Made by a program: the position numbers and the translations under genes
Notes under the pieces: generated by a model
What the model was told of the DNA's origin: nothing
Databases searched by the model: none
The model's input: only the letters and a program-made list of their open reading frames with translations
Shown here: positions 43,004 through 54,934 of the stretch, one piece after another
Numbering within the stretch: position 1 is the stretch's first letter
How the letters are laid out: each line of letters begins with the position of its first letter
Assembly: GCF_003579925.1 (NCBI RefSeq)
Contig: NZ_QUAL01000050.1
Span: forward strand, 1 to 60,739
Source: Jiangella rhizosphaerae
Lineage (GTDB): Bacteria; Actinomycetota; Actinomycetes; Jiangellales; Jiangellaceae
Direction of reading: 5' to 3'
Length of the DNA stretch: 60,739 nt

Positions 43004-44167
43004 TCATGGGAGGGGCACCTCCGCGGTGAGCGGTTCGGGTGCCCGGAACTCGTATTGGGCGTCGAGCGGAAGTCCGACAGTGCCGGTGGGTCGGTAGGCG
43101 AGGGTCACCGAACGGACGTCGTCGGGGACCAGAAAGGCGAGAACGTTCGAGGGCGCGGGCGGGTAGGCGGGCGTCGCCAGGCCGGCGTCGTGGGCGACGG
43201 TCCAGCTGGCGGCGGCGTCGAGCTCGGCCCGCCAGGAGGTGTTGGCGGGCTGGCGGAGGTGGTCGTCGACCCGGATGACGAGCCACGCGTGTCCCGGCGG
43301 CGCCCAGCCCTCGTAGCGATCGAACGGCGACAGGTACGCCTCGGCGACATGACCGCCGTAGCCGACGTCGAGCCCGCCGCGGGTGAGGTCGCCGGCGCCG
43401 GTGCCGAACTCGGCCTCCAGCTGCGCCTCGGTGCGGACGGCTATGGTCCGCGGCGGCCAGACCGGCACCGAGACCGGCACGCTGGTGGGCCGGTCGTACG
43501 CGACCCTGGACACCGACGACGTCACGTCGCCCGTGCGGAGGTCGAGCCGCTGGTCGACCCCGTCGACGGTGGCCACCAGGGCGGGCGCGGCGTCGTCGGC
43601 GGTCGCGGCGGCCAGCAGGTGCACCTCGGGCCGGCGGTCGCCGCAGGGCAGCTCGTCGCAGGGGAGCACCACCGGCTCGTCGACGCCCTGGCGGGTGACC
43701 GGCAGTCGTTCGGATCCGGTGTCGAGCCAGAGCGTCGTCGCGGCGTCGCGCGGCGGCTGGTCCGAACCGGTGCCGGTGAGGAACGGATCGGCCGACGGCG
43801 CGAGCGGCGGGGGAGCGGCGAGCCTGACCCGCCACACCCGCGCGACGAGACCGTCGTCGCGGGCGCTGAGGTCCCACTCGCCCGCCGCCTCCACCGTCAC
43901 CGTGGCGGCCGGCGCGACCAGCCGCAGCGGCGGCGTCAACGACTCCATCCGGCCGACGTCATCGGCCGGCAGCAACACCGCCGCGCCCGGCGTGACCTCG
44001 ACCGGAACCGGCCGCGAGGGCGACCCTGACCCCGTCGCGGCACCCACCTTCGCGACCGCCGGAGCGGCACCGGCCAGCGGCCCCACGTCGTCGGCGGCCG
44101 GGCGCACGCCACCCGCGCACCCGGCCACAGCCAGCACGACCATCCACAGCAGCATCCATGTCTTCAC
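43004..44167 (-). CDS. Putative lipoprotein of unknown function
   Basis: A 387-aa exported protein with a short signal sequence and a lipobox (VVLAVAGC, Cys17), so it is probably lipid-anchored to the outer face of the membrane. The mature part is beta-rich with no recognisable domain; a disulfide-capable pair lies in VVLPCDELPCGDRRPE. The GTG start at 44167 is directly after GGAGGT, which is very close; the internal ATG at 44155 would give a shorter signal peptide. It is divergent from acnA. Confidence 0.72.
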   Translation of the reverse strand: MKTWMLLWMVVLAVAGCAGGVRPAADDVGPLAGAAPAVAKVGAATGSGSPSRPVPVEVTPGAAVLLPADDVGRMESLTPPLRLVAPAATVTVEAAGEWDLSARDDGLVARVWRVRLAAPPPLAPSADPFLTGTGSDQPPRDAATTLWLDTGSERLPVTRQGVDEPVVLPCDELPCGDRRPEVHLLAAATADDAAPALVATVDGVDQRLDLRTGDVTSSVSRVAYDRPTSVPVSVPVWPPRTIAVRTEAQLEAEFGTGAGDLTRGGLDVGYGGHVAEAYLSPFDRYEGWAPPGHAWLVIRVDDHLRQPANTSWRAELDAAASWTVAHDAGLATPAYPPAPSNVLAFLVPDDVRSVTLAYRPTGTVGLPLDAQYEFRAPEPLTAEVPLP

Positions 44168-44233
44168 ACCTCCTATGGGTCAATCGGGAAGGCCGAATGT
44201 GACAGCGGGGGCGAAGGAAATCTCGACGTGATA

Positions 44234-44247
44234 TCTTGAAGTCAAGA
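44234..44247. promoter_or_regulatory. Palindromic candidate operator upstream of acnA
   Basis: TCTTGA-AG-TCAAGA is a perfect 6-bp inverted repeat with a 2-bp spacer, in a locally AT-rich promoter region. TTGAAG (44236-44241) could serve as -35 to TAGGCG 16 bp later. MarR-family dimers bind such sites, and a MarR protein (TamR) is known to control aconitase in Streptomyces; whether this is its site is not established here. Confidence 0.45.
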
Positions 44248-44342
44248 GACTTCCTGTTAGGCGAGCCTCAGCGCGCCGGCGTCCCCGCCGTGCGCGACGA
44301 TTGAGCGCAGCGAACCATGACGCGAGAGGTTGGGGATCGAAC

Positions 44343-47138
<2,796 letters not shown>

Positions 47139-47147
47139 TCGTCACCC

Positions 47148-47186
47148 GTCGCCGGCCGGTCTGTCGTCCACAGGCCGGCCGGCGAC
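47148..47186 (+). terminator. 16-bp hairpin terminator of acnA
   Basis: GTCGCCGGCCGGTCTG (47148-47163) pairs with 47171-47186 over 16 bp, with one G-U pair, around a 7-nt loop. It lies 9 bp after the acnA stop. Confidence 0.75.
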
Positions 47187-47253
47187 GTCGTGTCGTCCAC
47201 ATTTCCGGGTTCGGCGGTGGCGACCGCCGCTCGGATCTGTTGATCTTGGTGGC

Positions 47254-48279
47254 ATGCGAACGCTGCCCGACGACGTCAGCCGCCTGCTCCGCGCGGGGCA
47301 CGGCGTCTTCAGCGTCGCCGAAGCCGAATCGCGAGGTATCAGCAGGTCGCGGCTGGTGCGGCTGACGCGTTCCGGGCTCCTGGTCCGCCTCGCGAAGGGC
47401 GTGTACGCGGCCGCGGCCGATGACATGGGCGCCGTCGAGTGGGCGGCGTTCGCCCAGCGGTCACGTGCGTTCACGCTGGCCTGCGGCCCGCCCGCCGCGG
47501 CCGCCGGCTGGTCGGCGGTGGCGGTGCTCGGGTTGCCGGCCGTCGGCGCTCCGCCGTCCCAGCCGCTGGCGGTGGTTCCGGCCGGCGCCCGAGCACCGAG
47601 CGACAACGTCGCCGGGCGGCTCCGGCCCGTGGCGTTCCCGCCGCACCATCGCGCGTACGCCAACGGATGCCGCGTGACGTCCCTGCCACGGACCGTCGTC
47701 GACATCGCCCGGACGTCACCGCACGCCGAGGCGCTGGTGGTGGCCGACGCAGCGTTGTCCGCGGGCGTGACGGCGGCGGACCTGCGAGCGGTGGTGGAGT
47801 TCCAGACACGCTGGCGTGGAATCCGCTCCGCGGCGTTGGTGGTCGCTCAGGCCGACGGCTTCGCGGAGAGCCCGTTGGAGACGCTGGGCCGGCTGACCTT
47901 CCTCGAGCACGGACTGCCGGTGCCGGTGTCCAACGCCTGGGTCGAGGCCGGCGGACGGAGATATCGACTCGACCACCTGCTCCCCGACCGGTGGCTGGCG
48001 TTCGAAGGCGACGGGTCGTTCAAGTACGACGGCCGGTTGGACGCCGGTCGGGTCATCGCCGACCAGAGGGAACGCGAGTGGCGACTCCGTGACGCAGGCC
48101 TCGACGTCGTGCGGTACGGGTGGGAGCTCGCCCGGCACGACCGCGCGCTGCTGGCGCAGCGGTTCGCCCGGGTGATCGAGCGGTGCCCGGTGCGCCCTCG
48201 GCCGGTGCCGTGGTGGCGCGGCCAGGCGCCGCATCGTCCTGGGTCTGAGTGGCGTCCTCCGGACGAATCCGGCCGTTGA
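47254..48279 (+). CDS. AbiEi-antitoxin-like protein with C-terminal nuclease-like domain
   Basis: A 341-aa protein. Residues 1-60 are a winged-helix domain of the AbiEi antitoxin type (VSRLLRAGHGVFSVAEAESR, LVRLTRSGLLVRLAKGVYAA). A middle region has the ATPRTVVDIAR-like segment (TSLPRTVVDIART). The C-terminal third (about 205-310) resembles DUF559/Vsr-like endonuclease folds, with acidic and basic residues in LDHLLPDRWLAFEGDGSFKY and a following Arg/Glu-rich helix. No cognate AbiEii toxin gene is adjacent. Such orphan genes are frequent in Actinobacteria; function unknown. Confidence 0.72.
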   Translation: MRTLPDDVSRLLRAGHGVFSVAEAESRGISRSRLVRLTRSGLLVRLAKGVYAAAADDMGAVEWAAFAQRSRAFTLACGPPAAAAGWSAVAVLGLPAVGAPPSQPLAVVPAGARAPSDNVAGRLRPVAFPPHHRAYANGCRVTSLPRTVVDIARTSPHAEALVVADAALSAGVTAADLRAVVEFQTRWRGIRSAALVVAQADGFAESPLETLGRLTFLEHGLPVPVSNAWVEAGGRRYRLDHLLPDRWLAFEGDGSFKYDGRLDAGRVIADQREREWRLRDAGLDVVRYGWELARHDRALLAQRFARVIERCPVRPRPVPWWRGQAPHRPGSEWRPPDESGR

Positions 48280-48287
48280 GCGCCACG

Positions 48288-48322
48288 CAGACCCAACACG
48301 TGACCCAGACCCAAGACGTGAC
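48288..48322. repeat. 18-bp tandem repeat, about two units
   Basis: CAGACCCAA occurs at 48288-48296 and 48306-48314, and ACGTGAC at 48298-48304 and 48316-48322, both with an 18-bp period. It lies in the convergent gap after the AbiEi-like gene. Confidence 0.5.
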
Positions 48323-48340
48323 GCCGGGCCCGGGGCGTCA
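48319..48340. terminator. Short GC-rich palindrome between convergent genes
   Basis: TGACGCC pairs with GGCGTCA around a self-complementary GC-rich loop. It overlaps the stop codon of the minus-strand gene and may terminate in both directions. Confidence 0.4.
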
Positions 48341-48805
48341 GGGGGCGGGCGGCGGGACGGGGTCGACGCGCTCGGCGGTGTCGTCGCGGGCCCGTCGGCC
48401 GCGGCCCATGCCGATGATGCCGGCGAGGAGGACCAGCAGCGCCACCGCGCAGACCCAGGCGCCGGTCTGGATGTCGCCCGCCGACACCGACAGCGAGTCG
48501 TCGTTGGCGGACATGACGATCCACAGCACCAGCGTCGCCGCGCCGATCAGCCAGCCCAGCAACAGGACGAACCGCGACAGCAGGAGCGCGCCGACCACGC
48601 CCAGCACGCTCACCACCGCGAGTGCCAGCGCCATCGAGTTCCAGTACGACGACGGCGCACCGGAGACGGAGGTCTGGAAGAGCCGCTCGAGCGGGATCTC
48701 GGTGGCATCGCGACCGCCGTACCAGTCGAGATACGCGCTGGCCGTGACACCCAGGGCGCCGAGCACGGCGACGACGGCGCCGGCGGCACGTTGACGTGTG
48801 GTCAT
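48338..48805 (-). CDS. Four-helix membrane protein, paralogue of the gene at 49073
   Basis: A 155-aa protein with four predicted transmembrane helices (AGAVVAVLGALGVTASAYLD, MALALAVVSVLGVVGALLL, FVLLLGWLIGAATLVLWIVM, and a last one near 120-140) and a hydrophilic C-terminal tail. SAYLDWYGGRDATEIPLERL after helix 1 aligns with [20 protein letters not shown] of the neighbouring gene, so the two are paralogues. The ATG at 48805 has GAGGAGG 8 nt upstream. Function unknown. Confidence 0.78.
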   Translation of the reverse strand: MTTRQRAAGAVVAVLGALGVTASAYLDWYGGRDATEIPLERLFQTSVSGAPSSYWNSMALALAVVSVLGVVGALLLSRFVLLLGWLIGAATLVLWIVMSANDDSLSVSAGDIQTGAWVCAVALLVLLAGIIGMGRGRRARDDTAERVDPVPPPAP

Positions 48806-48912
48806 GTGGATCGCCTCCTCGTCGAGGGTCCAGACGACTCGTCCGCGGCCTCGCGCCGTGCGGCGCCGTCCGCCACTCCACTGTGCCACGCCCGCCGAGG
48901 CCGCGCACGTCA

Positions 48913-48934
48913 GAGCGGCGAAGTGCCGCCGCTC
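48913..48934 (-). terminator. Possible hairpin terminator after the 49073 gene
   Basis: GAGCGGCG pairs with CGCCGCTC around a 6-nt loop, 138 bp beyond the stop at 49073. The distance makes the assignment weak. Confidence 0.35.
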
Positions 48935-49072
48935 GCCCCGTGACGACGAACTCGCAGGCGGGCCGCCCAGCCGCCGCCCACGGGCCCGGCTCCGACCGGC
49001 CCGGCCGCCCAGCAGGCGCGAACCGCTCCCGCCGGACGCAGCTCGGTCAGGCCCGCCCGGCGCCGCAGGGCA

Positions 49073-49567
49073 TCAGCTGTCGTCTCCGAACATCGACAGC
49101 GGGGCGTCGACCTCTTCCTTGCGTGGTCCCATGACGACGATGCCCACGAGGATGGCCAGCAGCCCGGCCGCGCACACCCACACGCCGGCGCCGGCACCGA
49201 CGCCGGCCGGGGCGTTGTCCGTCGCGGTGCCGATGGCGCGCATCAGCCCCCAGAGCGCGAGCGTCGCGACCCCGACCATCCAGGCCAGGCCGAGCAGGAA
49301 CCGGAACCGGATCAGCGCCCCGAGCGCGCCCAGCGCGCCGACGACCGCCAGCGGCGCCGCGACCGACGTCCAGTAGCCGGTCGCCAGGCCGGGCGCGCCG
49401 GTCTCGGCCAGGTGCCGGATGGGCAGGTCGTGCGGCGCGCGGCCGTCGAACCACGCGATGTACGCGCTCAGCGCGCACAGCAGGCTGCCGACTCCGGCGA
49501 TGATGGAGCCGGTGGCCCGGCGTCCCAGTCGGCCGACCGGCCCCCACGCCCGTTCCTCGTGAGACAC
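49073..49567 (-). CDS. Four-helix membrane protein, paralogue of the gene at 48338
   Basis: A 164-aa protein with four transmembrane helices ([77 protein letters not shown]). It ends with the acidic [14 protein letters not shown], unlike its paralogue. GTG 49567 is chosen because TACCCT (49579-49574) ends 6 nt before it, fitting a leaderless start. It is divergent from dxs. Function unknown. Confidence 0.78.
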   Translation of the reverse strand: MSHEERAWGPVGRLGRRATGSIIAGVGSLLCALSAYIAWFDGRAPHDLPIRHLAETGAPGLATGYWTSVAAPLAVVGALGALGALIRFRFLLGLAWMVGVATLALWGLMRAIGTATDNAPAGVGAGAGVWVCAAGLLAILVGIVVMGPRKEEVDAPLSMFGDDS

Positions 49568-49684
49568 AGCGGCAGGGTAGTGGCCCGCACGGCGCGTGCT
49601 CAACAACGACACCTGAACGTGATCGAAAGCCGTTCGCCATCTAGACTCGGCAGTCAGCACCGGCGCGACTTGGAGGCGGCACGC

Positions 49685-51601
49685 GTGGGACTTCTCGACC
49701 GCATCAAGGACCCCCGCGATCTGCGGGCGCTGTCCGATGACGAGCTCGAGTCGCTGGCCGCGGAGATCCGCGACCGGCTGGTGGCGACCTGCGCCTCCAA
49801 CGGCGGTCACCTCGGACCCAACCTCGGCGTCGTCGAGCTGACCATCGCGGCGCACCGGGTGTTCGACTCCCCGCGCGACCCCATCGTCTTCGACACCGGC
49901 CACCAGGCCTACGTGCACAAGATGCTCACCGGGCGGCACGACTTCAGCCGTCTCAAGCAGTCCGGCGGCCTGTCGGGGTACCCGAGCCGGGCCGAGAGCG
50001 AGCACGACTGGGTCGAGAACTCGCACGCCTCCACGGCGCTGTCCTATGCCGACGGCATGGCGAAGGCGTTCGCCGTGCGCGGCGAGCGCGACCGCACCGT
50101 CGTCGCGTTCATCGGCGACGGCGCCCTGACCGGCGGCATGGCCTGGGAGGCGCTGAACAACATCGCCGGCGGGCCGCAGACCGGTCCCGACCGCCGGCCG
50201 CTGGTCATCATCGTCAACGACAACGGCCGGTCGTACTCGCCGACGGTCGGCGGGCTGGCCCGGCACCTCACCGGGCTGCGCACCGACCCGCGCTACGAGC
50301 AGGCGCTCGACGTCGTCAAGCGGACGCTGGGCCGCACCGCACTGGTCGGCCAGCCGCTCTACGACGCGCTGCACGGGGTCAAGAAGGGCCTGAAGGACCT
50401 GCTGGCGCCGCAGGGCATGTTCGAGGACCTCGGCCTGAAGTACATCGGGCCCATCGACGGCCACGACCGCGCGCAGGTCGAGCAGGCGCTCACCCAGGCG
50501 AAGCGGTTCGGCGGACCCGTGCTCGTGCACTGCCTGACGCAGAAGGGGTTCGGCTACGACCCCGCCGTCCGCGACGAGGCCGACCAGATGCACAGCCCGC
50601 GGCCGTTCGATCCCGTCACCGGCGCCCCCGCCGGCAAGCCGGTGCGCGAGTGGACCGACGTGTTCAGCGACGCGCTCGTGCGTGCCGGACGCGAGCGGCC
50701 CGACGTCGTCGCCATCACGGCGGCCATGCTGGGCCCGACCGGGCTGGAGCCGTTCGCGCGCGCGTTCCCGGACCGCTGCTTCGACGTCGGCATCGCCGAG
50801 CAGCACGCGGCCACGTCCGCGGCCGGCATGGCGGCCATGGGCCTGCACCCGGTGGTCGCGGTCTACGCCACGTTCCTCAACCGCGCGTTCGACCAGGTGC
50901 TGATGGACTGCGCCCTGCACAAGGCCGGCGTGACGTTCGTCCTCGACCGCGCCGGCGTCACCGGCAACGACGGCCCGTCGCACAACGGCATGTGGGACCT
51001 GTCGATCCTGCAGGTCGTGCCGGGGCTGCGGCTGGCCGCGCCGCGCGACGGCGACCAACTGGCCGAGCAGTTCGCCGAGGCCCTCGACGTCGACGACGCG
51101 CCCACGGTCGTGCGGTTCTCCAAGGGCGCGGTCGGGCCCGACGTGCCGGCGCTGGAGCGCATCGGAGCGGTCGACGTCCTGGCCCGCGGCGAGACCCGCG
51201 ACGTGCTGCTGGTCGCCGTCGGCGCCATGGGCAAGGTCGGCGTCGACACCGCGAAGCGGCTCCAGGCGCAGGGCGTCGGCGTCACCGTCGTCGACCCGCG
51301 CTGGGTGAAGCCGCTCGACGACGCGCTCGTCGAGCTCGCGCGGCGGCACCGGCTGGTGGTGACCGTCGAGGACAACGGCCGCGTCGGCGGGGTCGGCTCG
51401 GTGCTGGCCCAGGTGCTGCGCGACGCCGGCGTCACCGTCCCGCTGCGCGACTACGGGTTGCCTCAGCAGTTCCTCGACCACGCCAAGCGCGACGAGATCC
51501 TGGCCGCCGCCGGGCTGACGGCGCAGAACCTGGCGCGCGAGGTGTCCGGGCTGGTCGCGGCGCTCGACAGCACGCCGCACGACCGCACGACGACGGTGTG
51601 A
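49685..51601 (+). CDS. dxs: 1-deoxy-D-xylulose-5-phosphate synthase
   Basis: A 638-aa thiamine-diphosphate enzyme condensing pyruvate and glyceraldehyde-3-phosphate, the first step of the MEP isoprenoid pathway. The TPP/Mg motif is [18 protein letters not shown] (about 141-158), with the N-terminal [18 protein letters not shown], the catalytic-domain motif [15 protein letters not shown] (near 370) and [15 protein letters not shown]. Standard length. The GTG at 49685 has GGAGG 8 nt upstream. TAGACT (49642-49647) is a likely -10. An AI-2E-type transporter gene follows by 3 bp. Confidence 0.94.
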   Translation: MGLLDRIKDPRDLRALSDDELESLAAEIRDRLVATCASNGGHLGPNLGVVELTIAAHRVFDSPRDPIVFDTGHQAYVHKMLTGRHDFSRLKQSGGLSGYPSRAESEHDWVENSHASTALSYADGMAKAFAVRGERDRTVVAFIGDGALTGGMAWEALNNIAGGPQTGPDRRPLVIIVNDNGRSYSPTVGGLARHLTGLRTDPRYEQALDVVKRTLGRTALVGQPLYDALHGVKKGLKDLLAPQGMFEDLGLKYIGPIDGHDRAQVEQALTQAKRFGGPVLVHCLTQKGFGYDPAVRDEADQMHSPRPFDPVTGAPAGKPVREWTDVFSDALVRAGRERPDVVAITAAMLGPTGLEPFARAFPDRCFDVGIAEQHAATSAAGMAAMGLHPVVAVYATFLNRAFDQVLMDCALHKAGVTFVLDRAGVTGNDGPSHNGMWDLSILQVVPGLRLAAPRDGDQLAEQFAEALDVDDAPTVVRFSKGAVGPDVPALERIGAVDVLARGETRDVLLVAVGAMGKVGVDTAKRLQAQGVGVTVVDPRWVKPLDDALVELARRHRLVVTVEDNGRVGGVGSVLAQVLRDAGVTVPLRDYGLPQQFLDHAKRDEILAAAGLTAQNLAREVSGLVAALDSTPHDRTTTV

Positions 51602-51604
51602 TCG

Positions 51605-52783
51605 GTGGCCACCACTCCCGCTGGACGCCGCCCCGACCCTGACTGGCTGCGGCCCGAGGCCGTCATCGCCGGGCGCCTGCTCGTCATCGGCGTGGCCGTC
51701 GCCGCCGCGATGTGGCTGGTGCTGCAGGTGCAGTTCATCGCGACGGCGGTCGTGCTGGGCTTCGCCGAGGTGGCGCTGCTGTGGCCGCTGGCCCGCTGGC
51801 TGCGCAGCAAGCGCGTGCCGGCCGTGTTCGCGGCGCTGCTGTGCGTGCTGCTGTTCCTGGCCTTCTTCGCCGGGCTGCTGGTGTTCGTCATCACCGAGGT
51901 GGTCGACTCCTGGCCGCGCATGGTCGACGCCGTCACCGGCTCGATCAACGAGATCAACGACTGGCTCGAGGGCGGGCCGTTTGGCATGGACACGCAGAGC
52001 GTCCAGGATCTCCTCGGCGAACTGCAGTCCAGGCTCGGCGACGTGCTCGGCGACGTCACGAGCGCGGCCGTGGGCGGCCTGTCGCTGGTGGGCAACTTCG
52101 CGACCGTCATCCTCATCGCCACGTTCTTCGCCATCTTCGCGCTGACCAGCGGCGACAAGCTGTGGAAGCAGTTCGTGGGCGCGCTGGCGCCGGACCACCG
52201 CGATCCGGCTGACGCCGCCTTCCGGGCGTCGATGCGCACCGCGGGCAACTGGTTCTACGCCTCGACCCTCACCGGCCTGGTCGACGGCGTGCTGATCGGC
52301 GTCGGGCTGCTGATCCTCGACGTGCCGCTGGCCGTGCCGATCGGCGCGCTGACGTTCATCATGGCCTACATCCCGCTGGTCGGCGCGACGCTGGCCGGCG
52401 CCGTCGCGGTGCTGGTGGCGCTGTTCTCCGGCGGGTTCACGACGTCCCTGTGGGCGCTGGTCATCGTCATCATCGTGCAGCAGGTCGAGGGCAACGTGCT
52501 GTCGCCGCTGCTCATGTCACGGGCGCTCAACTTCCACCCCGTCGTGACGCTGATCCTCACCACGGCGGCGGCCGCGGCGTTCGGCCTGGTCGGGCTGTTC
52601 CTCGCCGTCCCGGTGACGGGCGCCATCGTGGCGGCGGTCCTGGCCTGGCGACGAGTCACCCGGGCGCGTGAACTGACCGAGGGCGTCGTATCGCCCGGCG
52701 AGGGCGAGAAACCGCCGCCCGCGGAGGCGACCGCACCGCCCTCGGCCGACCCGCCGTCGCCGCTGCAGTCGCCGTCGCGCTAA
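51605..52783 (+). CDS. AI-2E family transporter
   Basis: A 392-aa membrane protein with about eight helices arranged as in the AI-2E/PerM family (VVLGFAEVALLWPLARWL, FAALLCVLLFLAFFAGLL, then a loop with EGGPFGMDTQSV, then LTGLVDGVLIGVGLLILDVP and FIMAYIPLVGATLAGAVAVL). The C-terminal 45 residues are Pro/Ser-rich and cytoplasmic. The family exports varied small molecules or ions; the name does not prove a signal molecule. GTG 51605 is 3 bp after the dxs stop, so it is cotranscribed. Confidence 0.85.
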   Translation: MATTPAGRRPDPDWLRPEAVIAGRLLVIGVAVAAAMWLVLQVQFIATAVVLGFAEVALLWPLARWLRSKRVPAVFAALLCVLLFLAFFAGLLVFVITEVVDSWPRMVDAVTGSINEINDWLEGGPFGMDTQSVQDLLGELQSRLGDVLGDVTSAAVGGLSLVGNFATVILIATFFAIFALTSGDKLWKQFVGALAPDHRDPADAAFRASMRTAGNWFYASTLTGLVDGVLIGVGLLILDVPLAVPIGALTFIMAYIPLVGATLAGAVAVLVALFSGGFTTSLWALVIVIIVQQVEGNVLSPLLMSRALNFHPVVTLILTTAAAAAFGLVGLFLAVPVTGAIVAAVLAWRRVTRARELTEGVVSPGEGEKPPPAEATAPPSADPPSPLQSPSR

Positions 52784-52825
52784 GCGCCGATCTGTCCCGC
52801 CGCCGGCCCGCCGGGGGTGCCGGCG

Positions 52826-54934
52826 TCAGCTCCGGACGACGCTGGCGACGCCGGGCGGGAGGAAGCGCCGGCCGGTGGCGCGCTCGGCCACGCCGCTGCG
52901 GTCGAGGTACGGCGTGATGCCGCCCAGGTGGAACGGCCAGCCGGCGCCGAGCAGCATGCACAGGTCGATGTCCTGCGCCTCGGCGACCACGCCCTCGTCG
53001 AGCATGAGGCGGATCTCCTGGGCGACGGCGGCGAGCGCACGCTCGCGCACCTCGTCGGCCGTCAGCACCACGTCGCCCTGCTCGAACAGCGCGGCGGTCG
53101 CGTCGTCGAGGTACGGCTTGCCCTGCTCGTTCCACGACCAGATGCCGGGCTTGCCGGCCGCGACCAGCCGGCGCAGGTTCTCGGACACCGGGAAGCGGTC
53201 GGGATAGGCGTCGTGCAGGGTCTCGGCGACGTGGAGGGCGACGGCCGGGCCGACGAGCTGCAGCAGGACGAACGGCGTCATCGGCAGGCCGAGCGGGGCC
53301 AGCGCGTTGTCGGCGACCTCCAACGGCGTCCCCTCGTCGGCCGCGCGGGTGATCTCGCCGATGAACCGGGTCAGCACGCGGTTGACGACGAACGCCGGCG
53401 CGTCCTTGACCAGCACGCACGACTTCTTCAACGTCTTGCCGACCGCCAGCGCCGTCGCCAGCGTCGCGTCGTCGGTCGCCCCGGCGCGGACCACCTCGAC
53501 CAGCGGCAGCACGGCCACCGGGTTGAAGAAGTGGAACCCGACGACGCGCTCCGGGTGCTGCAGGCCGGACGCCATCTCCGTCACCGACAGGGACGACGTG
53601 TTGGTCGCGAGCACGCACTCGGGGGAGACGACGGCCTCCAGCTCGGCGAAGACCTGCTGCTTGACCTTCATCTCCTCGAAGACGGCCTCGATGACGAAGT
53701 CGGCGTCGGCGAAGACGGCCTTGTCGGTCGAGCCGCTGACCAGTGCGGTCAGCCGGTTGCGCGCGTCGGGAGACAGCCGGCCCTTCGCGGCCAGCTTGTC
53801 GATCTCGGCGTGCACCCAGCCGACGCCCTTCTCGACCCGCTCGGAGTCGAGGTCGGTCAGCACGACCGGCACCTCGAGCCGGCGGACGAACAGCAGCGCC
53901 AGCTGGCTGGCCATGAGCCCGGCGCCGACGATGCCGACCTTCGTGACCGGACGGGCCAGCGCCTTGTCGGGTGCGCCGGCCGGCCGCTTGGCGCGGCGCT
54001 GGGTGAGGTCGAACGCGTAGACACCGGCACGGAGATCGTCGCCCATGATGAGGTCGCCGAGCGCCTCGTCCTCGGCGGCGAAGCCCTCCTCGCGGGTCGC
54101 CGTCCGCGCGGCGGAGATGAGCTCGAGCGCGCGGTACGGCGCGGGTGTGGCCCCGTGCAGCCGGCCGTCGGCGGCGGCGCGGCCGCGCGCGACGGCGGCC
54201 TCCCACGCGGCCTCCGACCGGTCGACGTCCGGCCGCGAGACCTCGACGTCGCCGCGCAGCACCTGCGCCGCCCAGTGCAGCGACCGCTCGAGGAAGTCGG
54301 CGCCGTCGAGCGTGACGTCGGCGATGCCGAGTTCGGCCACCTGCGGGCCGCGCAGCATGCGGTTCTGGTTGAGGGCGTTCTCGACGATGACGGTGACCGC
54401 GCGGTCGGCGCCGATGAGGTTCGGCAGCAGCCAGGCGCCGCCCCAGCCCGGGACGAGGCCCAGGAAGACCTCGGGCAGCGCGATGCCCTGCGCCGCCTTG
54501 GACACCGTCCGGTAGGTGCAGTGCAGCGCGATCTCCAGCCCGCCACCCAGCGCCAGGCCGTTGATCAGGGCGAACGTCGGCACCGGGCCGTCGGCGAGCT
54601 TGCCGAACACCCGGTGGCCGAGCTGCCCGAGCGCCACCGCCTGCGACCGCTCCGTCACCAGCGCCATGCCCTTGAGGTCGGCGCCGGCGGCCAGGATGAA
54701 CGGCTTGCCGGTGACGGCGACGGCGACGACGCCCGGCTCGGCGTAGGCGGTGTCGATGGCCTTCTCCAGGCCCAGCAGCGTGGCCGGGCCGAGCGTGTTC
54801 GGCTTGGTGTGGTCGTGGCCGTTGTCGAGCGTGATCAGCGCGGCCTTGCCGGCGCCCAGCGGCAGCTCGACGAAGCGGACGTGGGAGGTGGTGACGACTT
54901 CGTCGGGGAAGACGGTGGCGAGGTCGGTGGTCAT
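52826..54934 (-). CDS. fadB: Fatty-acid oxidation multifunctional protein (enoyl-CoA hydratase/3-hydroxyacyl-CoA dehydrogenase)
   Basis: A 702-aa bifunctional beta-oxidation enzyme. The crotonase domain (1 to about 300) has PFILAAGADLKGMA and LINGLALGGGLEIALHCTYR as oxyanion loops and LGLVPGWGGAWLLPNL. The dehydrogenase NAD domain starts near 331 (KVGIVGAGLMASQLALLF) and contains NTSSLSVTEMA and HFFNPVAVLPLVEVV with the catalytic His near 468. Two C-terminal HAD domains complete it. It hydrates enoyl-CoA and oxidises the 3-hydroxyacyl-CoA. Its ATG shares a base with the thiolase stop, so the pair is one operon. Confidence 0.9.
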   Translation of the reverse strand: MTTDLATVFPDEVVTTSHVRFVELPLGAGKAALITLDNGHDHTKPNTLGPATLLGLEKAIDTAYAEPGVVAVAVTGKPFILAAGADLKGMALVTERSQAVALGQLGHRVFGKLADGPVPTFALINGLALGGGLEIALHCTYRTVSKAAQGIALPEVFLGLVPGWGGAWLLPNLIGADRAVTVIVENALNQNRMLRGPQVAELGIADVTLDGADFLERSLHWAAQVLRGDVEVSRPDVDRSEAAWEAAVARGRAAADGRLHGATPAPYRALELISAARTATREEGFAAEDEALGDLIMGDDLRAGVYAFDLTQRRAKRPAGAPDKALARPVTKVGIVGAGLMASQLALLFVRRLEVPVVLTDLDSERVEKGVGWVHAEIDKLAAKGRLSPDARNRLTALVSGSTDKAVFADADFVIEAVFEEMKVKQQVFAELEAVVSPECVLATNTSSLSVTEMASGLQHPERVVGFHFFNPVAVLPLVEVVRAGATDDATLATALAVGKTLKKSCVLVKDAPAFVVNRVLTRFIGEITRAADEGTPLEVADNALAPLGLPMTPFVLLQLVGPAVALHVAETLHDAYPDRFPVSENLRRLVAAGKPGIWSWNEQGKPYLDDATAALFEQGDVVLTADEVRERALAAVAQEIRLMLDEGVVAEAQDIDLCMLLGAGWPFHLGGITPYLDRSGVAERATGRRFLPPGVASVVRS

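Noticed and set aside
44256-44275. TTAGGCGAGCCT before acnA, and TTAGGCTGAGCCT before 57002, as IdeR/DtxR iron boxes
   Set aside because: Only partial half-site matches; at 57002 the sequence doubles as a -10 hexamer, so no iron-box call is made.
49073-52198. 1041-codon minus frame covering dxs and its upstream region
   Set aside because: Only its last 164 codons (from GTG 49567) form a real membrane protein; the rest is antisense to dxs.
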